A stretch of 64,000 bases of DNA from Verrucomicrobiota bacterium (GTDB taxonomy: Bacteria > Verrucomicrobiota > Kiritimatiellia > CAIVKH01): NCBI GenBank assembly GCA_024233345.1, contig JACKPT010000006.1, positions 149,098-213,097 on the forward strand, written 5' to 3'. The translations under genes were made by a program, and so were the position numbers. Positions 19,801 to 31,800 of the stretch are shown here, piece after piece (the first letter of the stretch is position 1; every line of letters starts with the position of its first letter). Under the pieces are notes generated by a model, which had not been told where the DNA came from, did no database searches, and was given only the letters and a program-made list of their open reading frames with translations.

Positions 19801-22800
19801 GCCCAATAAAATGTGTTTGTTCCACTTACCCTACCACCGTCATTCAAGGTCAAGGCGAGTAGCCATGGAGTCGTTCGGCTCCGGCTGGCAGCGGTGGTTC
19901 CTCCGTAACGACCAATGTTGATGCGGCTTCCATTTGGTGAAGGTTCACTCCCCGAGTCAAGCAGCGGGTCTCCGGTATCAATCAATGACGAATACACGCC
20001 GGATGGATCATTGGTGATACCACCGGATGGCAATTCCCGCCCACCCGCACTCTGCAAATGAAAGTCACCCTCAAGGGCATTGGCGACCAATGGATCATGA
20101 CTCAACGAATGAAGATCATTGGCGGTGGCAGTCTCCTGATCCCGTTGCCAATCGATCAGCCGGCCCATATATTGATTTCCGCCTACCACACGAACCCGCT
20201 CCGCCATTAGGGCTCCAGCCTGCCGATAGAATGCGTTGTAATCGGACAAAATGTTGGTCACATTGAGCCCCATAGAAAAGATTCGGCTTTCCGGGCCGCT
20301 CGCCTGTAGCAGGTTGTTGCGCAGGATGGCTGAGCCACCCGGATCCACCCGAACCGCGGAACCACTACCCCAGATAACATTATTAAACAGCTCAGAATCG
20401 CCACTGGATGATACATCACCGATGGTTCCCTGAAGTACGAGAATGCCATTGGTTCCATTACCGAACATCAGGCTGTTTTCAATTCGAGTTTCGGTGGATC
20501 CAAAAACCCGAACCCCGCTGACGCGGTTACTCCTCGCGGTAAGATTCTGTAACGTGATATTTTTACAAAGATCAAGAGAGACGCCTTCACTACCGTTCCG
20601 CACCTCAAGGTCCCGAACCTCAACATGCTCCACCCGATCGAATTGAAGCGCAACGCCTTGCTTGGTAATCCGATCAAAACGAGTTCCCCCACCGGCAAAA
20701 TTGGTACTTCCTTGAATGACAACTGGATTCGTCAGAGACCCTGAATCTAATCCTTCAATGACGACATTCAGGTTTTGGGCATAGACTCCGGTATCCACAT
20801 AAACGACATCACCGGGCTCCAAATCGATCTGGTCAAGTAGGTTCTGTAGGGTTGCCATAGGCGAAGAAGGCAGGTATCCGCTATTGGCATCATTTCCAGG
20901 TGCTGTTGAATAGACATCACCCGCAGTGGAGGCATCATTCACAAAGTACGGAATCGACCCGCCATTTCGCAGGGCGAAGAAATCGTCATTCGTGGCCACT
21001 AGGGAGGAATCTTCCATACTGCTGATTCGCCATTGTCCAGCAGCAGCCCGGCCATAGGGTATGCTGTCCCATACGTAATATCCGGTGGATGCAAGGACAT
21101 TCGTGGCAATATTCGACCATGACCCACCTCCATCATTCGAAAATTCAAGTAACAGGTTGTGATCGATGGCCGGGCCGGAGACTGCCCAACGCAAGACAAT
21201 CACGTCGCTTCCCGAACCCCCATCGCGGAAAGTCACAACCTGAAGGGTTCCATTTGTGGGGGTGCGACTGGCTTGTTCAGTATTGCCATAGAGGCCGATA
21301 TTGACTCTCTGTCCATTCAGCAGTGGCTCGGTGGCAAAGCTTTCCTGCGGGTCTCCGGCGTCTACCAATGGAGACAAGGCTTCACTTGTATTGGTGACAT
21401 ATCCAGCCCCGACTTCGAAACGACCAGCAGGACTCTGGGGATGAAAATCTCCACCCGGGACCGCAAAACGAGGATTGGCGCGAAAACTGTGGATATCCAG
21501 GCCTGTTTCATTCTGCCATGCCGACATTCGTTGAAAGAGCCGAGAATTACCCGCATACTGGTTGCCGAGAAGCTCCGCAACATAGGCCCCATTTTCGGTA
21601 AAAAATACATTGTAATCAGCATCGATCACTCCGATGAGGTTTGGCGTGGGACCGTCATTACGAATCCAGCATTTGGCGTCTGGGGTAAGGGCAGCAATCA
21701 GATTGTTGCGGGCCTTCAGTTTGGACTGTTCACTCACGGAGACTCCGGCTTGATTTGACCAGATCACCGAATGGGTCAGCATGGCATTCGTGGAGGACCG
21801 TAACCGGATACCATATCCACTATAGTTCATCACCTGGCTGCGGCTAATCTCGGCATCACTGCTTCGGAAAAAACTGGCCCCCACTTCGCCGTCACGGATG
21901 CGAAGACCGTCGAGGGATGCGAATCCAGAATCCACCCCATTCACGGTGGTTCCGGCCCCGGCCGGGAAGTGGCGGATTCCTAGATGTTCCAGACTTACCC
22001 CGAAGGCCTCGTTCAGATTGATGGCATTCACGCCCAAGGCAATCCACTCGGTGCCTCCGGCGGCCTCATTGGTACTGCCCTTAATCGTCAATCCAGGTTG
22101 TCCGAGGTAAAGTCCGTTGACATTATCAAAGCGATCCCAAGCATCCCATCGAGTAATTGAAATCGGAGCCGCAAAAACATAGTCTCCTGTGTCAACATAG
22201 ATCACATCCCCCGGCTCCAGATCGTACGCAGCCAACAGCGAGGCCACCTCGGTCGCCGGGGTTGCCGGGGAGGTACCATCGTGAAGAATGCTACCTGCTT
22301 CGGTTGTGTAGACATCCCCATCCACAGAACTGTCATTGACAAAAAGCGACAGCGGTTGATTTCTGAACTGGAACGGGATCGTATTCGAGCCCACAATCGC
22401 GCCATCCTGTTCACTAACCACTCGCCAGGCTCCACCCCAGGAAGCCGAATTGCCACTGTCCAAAAAGACCGCTTCCGCATTGGCGGGAACATTGGTTAGA
22501 AAAGTCATCCAGAGGGCTCCATTGTTGGTCGACCACTGTACGCGAACGGTATGGCCCGTAGCCGCGCCATAGGACCGCCAGGTCAAGGGAACTGCTCCTC
22601 CTTCGGCACGGCCACCATCACTGAAACGCACCGTGAAAAGTCGCGCATTGGTCGGAGAACGGCTGGCTTCAGAAGAATTACCGTAGCACCCGATATTGAC
22701 CCTCCCACCATTGTCTCCGGTTTCACGGGAAAACGCCGATAATGGTGAGCCACCATCGATCAACAAAGATGTATTGGTATCAGTGACAAATGTTCCCGTC

Positions 22801-25800
22801 ATTGGGTTATAGCGCCCGGCTTCGCTTCGGGGATGAAAGTCGCCTTCAGCTGCATTGGCAAATCCGGCATCTCCGCGAATCGACTGACGGTCATTGCCGG
22901 TGTCCCGACTCCAAGTGTTGATGGAATTCCATTTCCGGTGATACTGACTGAACGGGGAACTCGTCGCCAGAATCGCTCTGCGGGTCACCAATGAATCGGA
23001 ACTGATGGAATAGAAATTATAATCGGAAACCAAGGTCGAATTGACATCAAGAATATAGGCATAGCAGTCCGGCCCATTGAAGGCCCCCAGAACGGAGTCG
23101 TTGATGGATACCGTAGACAGGGACAGCCGAAGGCTGGAAAGATGGTTAGACCATAGGACGAGGTTATTCAATTCTGCGGACGAGGATACCAGCGAAATTC
23201 CATCATCGGCATTGCGAACCACGGAATTTTGCACATCAACCCCCGTTGATCGATCCAAGAGAACCCCGATTGCCCCTCCCTCGATATGCATTCCTGCTAA
23301 TGATACTGCGAGACTTTCCTGAATCACGACACCCAGAGATGCGCCGAGTATGTGTAAGTCGGCGAGTTGTGTGGATGAGGCCTTGTTGACGAGGATACCG
23401 GTACTCTCGGGAAAGATCAGGTGGCTACCCACCGCAGCATTCGTGCTGCCCTGAAGCTTAATTCCTGCATCCAACTGGCTGATCACGATGGACTCGCTGT
23501 TGGTATAAATTCCAGAATCGACGTATATAGCATCCCCGGGGAATAGTTCAAACCTGGAAAGTAGAGCAGCAATCGAGGCCGCGGGAGTGAAAGGTGTCAC
23601 CCCGTTGTTCGTCGCCATACCAATGGCGGCACAATACACGTCGCCGTTAGTCTGACCGTCATTCACATAAAAGTAAACCGGTCCGTTGCGAACGGCAAAG
23701 ACTTGTTCTGACCTCGCAATCAAGTTGCTGTCTGACTCACTCACGACTCGCCAGGCCGCAAGCACCGTCGAAGGAACCAGGGTGGAATCCCAAGCATAGG
23801 TCATGATGCCGGGGGCAATGTTTGACGCCAATACGCTCCAGCTCGCGCCATCATCCGGAGAGTACTCCACTCGAACGGTGTGTCCGGTGGCGGGTCCGCG
23901 TCCGACCCATCGCAGGAGCACGTTCGTTCCGGAAACTGACCCGCCGTCATTGACACTGGCGATCACGATATCTGCATTCGTGGGGCTGAGACTGGCCTCC
24001 ATCGTATTCCCGTAAAGACCGATGTTGATTCGATCCCCATTCGGAGCCGGTTCATTGGTAAATGCCCCCAACGGATCACCCGTATCGATCAACCTCGATG
24101 TTAAGCCATCCACGACCCAGGCATTGGTAGATGGATCCCAGCGTCCGGCCTCACTTCGCAAATGAAAGTCACCGGTATAAGGATTGGCGAACGATGGATT
24201 TCCCGCGAGGCTCGCCATATCTTTACCGGTATCTTTGTTCCATGCATACAGCGATTCGTACAGACGATTCAGTGATTCTCCGGAAAAGGAAAGCGAACCA
24301 ATCAGGGCACCGCTTTCGACGTAGTAGGCATTATGGTCGAGCGAGACCGAACTCAGCAATGATGCAGAGCCCCCGTACAGGGCTTTGCCCGAGCCGATGG
24401 CGGTCAGGATCGAGTTGGAAACGGTCAGGTTGGCCAGGGATGAAATACCAAACTGTCCCGAGTTCCAGAGAATTCCGTTTTCGAAATGAATATTCCGCAC
24501 CGTCTGAAGATTGAGCCCGCGTGATGTCGCATTGCGACTGACGCAGCGATTCATTTGGACATTCACCGAATTGCTGATGGAGAAACCATTGCGAGCCTCC
24601 ACTGCAGTCACCTGCTGCAACACCACATTCGAGCTCGCATTGATATTGATGCCAAACCCCAGCGTGCCGTTGGTCTTGGTGATCGTCACATGCTCCACCC
24701 TTAAACCACGGGAGGCCTCCACCGCGATTCCGTTGCCCACAAATACCGTACCGCCAGCGGAACTGTTGGTACTGCCGGTAAGGGTAACCGGCGCGGTAGA
24801 ATTGCCCCCATCCAACTGCCCCCAGACCACAGGTTCGGTAAGTTCGTAGACGCCGGTGTCCACATAAAGCCGATCCCCTGGCTCCAGATCGTAACCATCC
24901 AGTACATCCTGAACCGATAGCATAGGACTTTCAGGTGAGAGGCCATCATTCGTGCTGGCGCCAGCACTGGTGGTATAGACATCACCGGAAGTACTGCCAT
25001 CGTTCACATAGAAGGCAAGGTTTGCATTCCGAATGGCATAAGGCCGGTCACTGCGAACACTAAAGCTGGGAGCCTGCTCGGTGGCCAGACCCCAGATCAG
25101 TTGATGGGCAGAGGTAATCGAAGTTGAATCCCACGCATAGACATTCTGCGTCATTGGCACATTCGCGGCAATGGTGTTCCAGGAAAATCCTCCGCTATCC
25201 GAATACCGGACCGTCACCTCGTCCGAGGGGGACAGAGGGCCGCGGGGCTCCCACCGCAACTGCACATTGGTCCCGGAAACCATCCCGCCATCATTAAATG
25301 ACAGAATAATCAGGTCCAGGTTGGTGGTGCTGAGGCTGGCACTGGCGGCATTGCCATCCGGGCCGATATTCATGCGCCCCCCGTTGGGCTCCGGTTCCAA
25401 ATCAAATGGTGCGGATGGATCACCAGCATCGATCAGCGCTGATGTCACCGCATCGGTCACGAGTCCAGACGGGGTATATCGGCCGTCCCGGCTCTTCAGG
25501 CTAAAGTCACCACCCCCTGGATCCACCAAACGCGGATCATGGGCCAGGCTGTTGCTATCCATCCCAGAGAAGGCCTGCCAACGCGCCAGCCGATCAAAAT
25601 AGACCGGAGATCTTGCTGCAGGCGATGTATCAAATTCCTCATATTGACGAATCAGCGTGGCCCCCTCGGGAATCCAATAGCCGTTGTAGTTGCAGGAAAG
25701 GGTAGAATCGAAGGCCAGATCAACCAGAATATCTTCCCGTCCATAGGCTTGGAGGATGGAATTGGAGATGGACACATGACTTGGCGAACGAGCCCATACC

Positions 25801-28800
25801 CCATACCGATTAGACCAAAGTACCGATCGCGAAAGATCGATACTCGAGCGAATGGTACTGTTGGGGGCGAAGGCTAACCGGATTGCCGCACTATCCGACG
25901 CATTGGTCACTCCGCGAATCACCACTTGATCCAGCAGAATGTTCGTGGAACTTTCCAGCCCCACGCCATAGGCACCAACCACTCCTGATTCTACGATTTG
26001 ATCCGCGCTTTGAATGGAAACTCGCTCCAAGCGAACATTGCTTGCATGCCGCAAAACAAAACCCTGTAGTGCATTCGTGATCGAAAGATCTCGAAAGGTG
26101 AGAAATGCCGCTTCATTGAGCAGAAATACAGGCCCTGATCGCCCGGCATTGATTCGAGTCCCTCCAGCGACCCCATTGGTGCTTCCCGCAATGATCACCG
26201 GATTGGTCAAGATTCCGCTAAAGAGCTCGGACAACTCGACCGTTTCCTCCATGGAATAGTCTCCAGTATCCCATAGAATCCGATCACCGGGCCCTGGAAC
26301 ATACCGTGAAAAGATCTCCCGGATATCCGCGACCGGTGAGGCAGAACTCAAGCCGTCATTTACATTATCTCCGGGGACGCTGCAGTAGACGTCCCCATTG
26401 GTCGCGGTGTCGTTGACATAGTAAGTCAACGAGCCATTGTTTAGAGTGAAGGGGATACCTGAAGTACTGGCAATTGAGGGATCGGTTTGACTGGTGACCC
26501 GCCATCGACCAGATGGGGTGGCAGGGAACTCGGAAGAGTCCCAGAGATAAGAACCGCTCGAGGCGCTCACATTGGTTGCAATATTGGTCCAGGTAAGGCC
26601 ATTATCGAGCGAAAAATCTAGATAAACCAGATGATTGGAGACCACCGCATTGGCAAACCAATACAGGGTATTGGTCAATCGCATGGTTCCCCCCGCATTC
26701 AGAGTCAGAGCCAGAAGCCGACCGTTGGTTGTACTTAGACTGGCTTCCGGCCTATTTCCATAAAGCCCCAGATTGATACGCCCGCCATTTGGAGTAGGTT
26801 CAAGGGAAAAAGCAGATGAAGGACTCCCGACATCGATGAGGACCGAATCAACCAGATCCGTTGTGATACCGCATCCATTCGGGTCATATCTCCCGACCGT
26901 ACTGGACAGGTAATAGAGTCCATTAGCCTGATCCACAAAGTTTGGTTCGTGGGACAGAGATCTTAGGTCATTGGTGGTTTCAGCCTGCCAGGAGGATAAA
27001 AACCTCAAGACCCGTTGGTCAACAAACGCAAGGTTGGCAAGATTATCGATCAGTACGTTGTTATAATCCGACCGGACTTGGGCGGCGCCATCGCGAACAA
27101 ACACATAACCGCCTGCACCAGAAGCCTTTAAGACACTATTGGAAAGAGTAACCGATCCATTTCGAACCCTGATCGCGGCATAGGCATTGGTCCAGAAAAC
27201 GCAATTCTCCAATCGGGCCTGCTGATTGTTATAGCCATCCCACCCCACATGTCGACTCCCCTCGATCACTGAGCCTCGGAACATGACATTGCTGCCGTTG
27301 CCAACAATCACAGCATTGGTCCGAGCGGAAAGAATCTGCAATCCGGAAAAGTTGAGGTTGAAAGAGTTGGTTACCTGTAATGCGGTGCCCATATCACGGA
27401 GTACTAGGTTTGATAGGGAGAGATTACCGGCCAAATCCAAGGACAACCCTTGGGAAGAGGTGAGTCCAGTCCCAGCCAGAATGGCCAGTGGTGTTCCCGA
27501 GTCTCCACAGGAGACTGCACCCACGACTGCGACATGGGATGTCGACAATCCACGATCCAGTAACCCAATGTTGATCGTGTTGGTCACTGGATAGGTTCCG
27601 GCATCAAGGTAGATGGTATCTCCTGGTTCCAAGTCAAATTTGTCGAAGACTGTCGAGAGAGCATTCAAGGGATGGGATGAAGTCGCCGACCAGTTCGTGG
27701 CGGCACCGGGAGCGGAGGTAAATTGATCCTGGTTGGTGGAACTATCATTGAGGTAGAACGATACTGGCCCATTGCGCAAGGTGAAAAAATTAGTGGTTTG
27801 GCTGGTCAGCAGCGGATTATCGGACACGGTAACCCGCCATAATCCCGCGACAAAGTTGCTGGTCAATGTGGTATCCCAATTCAGTGCTTCAACAGATGCT
27901 ACAAGGCCGGTCCCAATGGAGGCCCAGGATTCGCCCCCATCCATTGACACATCCACATCCACCACGGTACTGGTGTCGAGATTGGCAGCAATCCAGTGAA
28001 GGGTGGCCGTTCCCTGAATCCAACCACCCTGCCGGAGCCCACCAACCATCACCCGGCCCACATCAACACGACTTGCTTCCGGCGTATTTCCATAGAGTCC
28101 GATATTGACGCGGCCGCCATTGGGAGAGGTCTCATGCTCATACCCATACGCCGGATCTCCGGCATCGATCAGGGGCGAGGTTACCGTATCCGTCACCCAT
28201 CCCAATGCCGGGTCGAACCGCCCCTGAACCGTCTGGCTTCGTAAATGGAAATCCAAACCCTCGGCATTGGCAAACTGGGGATCTGCATCCATACTCAGAT
28301 GTTCAGAGCCGGTTACCGCTTGCCAGGCCGATAACGAATTAAGGGCTGATTCCATGGATGAGACCTTACCCACGGAAGCTCCGTCCTTTGTCACCAGGTT
28401 GTTGAAATTGCCAATGACATTGGTACTCGTCGGGGTACGGTAAATGGTTGCAATCGTTCCCTTGGCTCCCAGCGCGGAATTGGTGATTAATACCCGACCT
28501 CCGGTAACACTAACTGCATTCGACTGATTCATCCACACCACGGAATTGATGAGACTGATATTAGAACTGATGCCTTGAACATCCACCCCATTCTGTCGAC
28601 CGTAGACACTGGCCATATTTCGCAAGGTGATATCATGACCATTCAGGATACTGACACCATGCTGGATATTGGACACTGCATTCACCCGTTCTAATTGAAT
28701 GCGAGAAGCCCCGCTGATCTGAACCCCAACCGCATGGCGCTCAATGGTTAAATCCCGTAGTGCCACATCCTGCACCCCCGGTGAGATGGCAAAGGCATTG

Positions 28801-31800
28801 ACAATCGGAGCAGCTGGCGCTCGAAACACCGTCCCTCCGGCAAGCCGGTTGGTGCTGCCCTGAATAACCACCGGATTCCCATTGGTACCAGCCTGAAGTA
28901 CACTGAAGGTAATCGTCTGGCCGCTCACATACACCCCGGTGTCAACATAGACAATATCACCGGCATCCAAATCGTACGTTTCAAGCACGCTAACCAGCGA
29001 AGCCTTGGGCAGGTCCGGGGTTGTCCCCAAATTCCCATTGTTGCCGATACCCGAGGAATAAACGTCACCCACCGTGGATGTATCGTTGACATAATAACGG
29101 TAGGGTCCATTCCGGAACGTAAAGTCAGCGGCATTGGTGGCAACAGTGGATGGGTCCTGTTCCAATACAATCCGCCACCGGGAATTGCGAGAGGAGGAAA
29201 AATTGGTGTTTGCCACCACATAGCTTTGGTCCGTTGCGGGTATATTGGTTCCCATAATCTCCCACGAGGCACCCCCATTGAATGAGAACTCGATGCGCAC
29301 CGTCATCCCGGTCTCAAGCGCGCCATAGGTCCAGCGAATTTCATCGACATTTACTGAAAGCTGGCCGCCGTCATTATAGGAAAGCGTTTGCAGCCAGGCA
29401 TTGGTACGGCTTCGGCTTGCAAAGGTCGTGCCGCCAAAGCGCCCGACATTCAGGCGCGACCCGTTGGGTGCGGATTCATTGGTCCATGCCATCGAACCAA
29501 CAGCTCCGAAATCGATCAGGGGTGAATGAAGAGCGTCAGTAACAAAGAGTCCATTGGTCGGACTATATCGCCCCGTTATGCTGCGGGGATGAAAATCTCC
29601 ATTCGCCGGATCTGCGAAATGAGGATCGGAAAAGGTGCTGTTCAACATGATCCCCAGCACTTCCTGCAGCTCAAACAAGTTGTTATATCCACCGCCCAAG
29701 GATGCATTCCAAAAGACATTGAAATCTGCGGCGGACGGAATCAGCGCAAACGCCGGTCCACCCGCAATCAAGCTGTTGCTGACGGACAGAAAATTTCCGA
29801 TCGTTTCAAATGCATAGGAGGTATTACTCCAACTCACCCCGCCCACCCAATGGTTACCTGCGGAATTGTTGGAGACCTTAATTCCCGTCGAATTGTGAGC
29901 GGCAACACAATTTTCAAATCGGTTCTGCTGGGAAGAGTTAACGTTGATGCCATTTTGACTATTGCAGACGGTAACACCGCGAAAAAAACAATAAACCACG
30001 TCACCCAGGAGCTCCAGAGCATCGTTCCCACCTTGTAAGGTCAAATCGCGAAACTCAATATACGTGGTCTTTGAAAATCGCAGAATATCTGTACCGCTGT
30101 TGACCCCGGCAAAGACAGAACCCGCAGAGGCCTGGTTTGTACTCCCTTGTATGATAAGACTTCGCGACTCCGAACCGTAATCCTGTGCGTCAATCGTGAA
30201 GGTCTGCGTTGTGTAGATTCCAGTATCAATAAATACACTATGATCGCCGCGCAGGACATAATTGGTCAGAACCGAACCAAGCGTTGCCTTTGGGGTAGCA
30301 GGGCTTGCCCCGTCATTGGCGTCATTACCGGGAGCCGACGCATAAACATCCCCACTTAGGGATGCATCATTCACATAATAGGAGATGAGTCCATGCCCTC
30401 GGATCGCGAATGGAGTCCTGTTGGTGGAGGCTACCGACGGGTTGCCATCCAAGCGAATGCGCCAGCGCGCAATCGGTGTGGAGGTGACCGATGCGGCGTT
30501 GAATAAATAGCTCCCCGCATTCAAGGGGACATTACTGGCAATCAGAGACCAGTTTACGCCATTATCCCGAGAGTAATCGAGGGCAACCGTGGCACTGGTG
30601 GCAATGCCTCCGAAAGTCCAATACAGCCGGTTCGAAAAATACAGCGTTCCCATATCCGAATATGAAACAGCTTGAAGCCAGCCCGATGTCCGACTGAGAC
30701 TGGCTTCAGCGCTTCCCCCATAAAGCCCAACATTCATCCGATTGCCATTCGGCACAGGTTCATTGGTCCAGGCACTCGACAACGGGCTTCCAAAGTCAAT
30801 CAACACTGAGTGAACCGAATCCGTGACCATACTGGAGGACGCCGGGTCAAAACGTCCGGTTTTACTGCGGGGGTGAAAGTCCAAACCATCCGGATTGGCA
30901 AATTCCGGGTTAAACACAATACTCGACAAATGACTCGTCGTCGCCCGCTGGATGTCATCCAGAGTGGTCTGATAGTTAATAGCACCGCCAAATCCACCCC
31001 GGTTGAGAAAGTAGTCGATATCCCAAAACACATTATGATCGCCGGACCAGATCGCCTGTTTGAAAACGGTTCCGCCCACCACCACTGAATTGCTCACCGT
31101 ATCCAAATCCGGGAAAAAGCCATCGATAGCCGTTCCATTGCGCCAGAACACTGATTGATCGACAAAAAAGCCCTTGGTCAACTGTCCCGCAAATCCTCCT
31201 ACAGCAATCGCAGTCGTATTACTGACAAACAAGCATTGGTTAATTGCTGAACTGCCGACCCCAGTGCCCGCACCAACTGCCAACCCTCTCGTGTTGTTGA
31301 TCAACCAGATTCGCTTAAATTGTGGACGAATCGTCGCATGCTGCTGCCAAAAGATACCCCATGCACTGTCTCGGAGTATAAGATCCCGGAATTCCACATG
31401 AGCAGCAGTCAAACTGAACGCTATACCGCCCAGATTGCGAAGCACCGTGCCCCCTGCCATCCGGTTCGTGCTGCCGATGATCAAAATGCGATTGGTGGCA
31501 ACACCGGCATGATTCGTCGCCATCACTGTGCCGCCGGTATAACTCCCGGTGTCAACGTAGACGATATCCCCCGGCCCCAGATTGGTCGATGTGAACAAAC
31601 TGTTGAGGGTTGCCTTGGGCGCTGCTGCGTTGGTTCCAGCATTGGCATCGTTACCGGAGGCCGAGGTATAGACATCATTCGTGGACCATGCATCGTTCAC
31701 ATAGTAGGTCGTCGCGGCAAGAGAGCTCCACAGTGGCAACACAAGGAACGAGATCCATACAATAGGTTTCCAGCAGTTTAGGTCTCGCTTAACATTAACG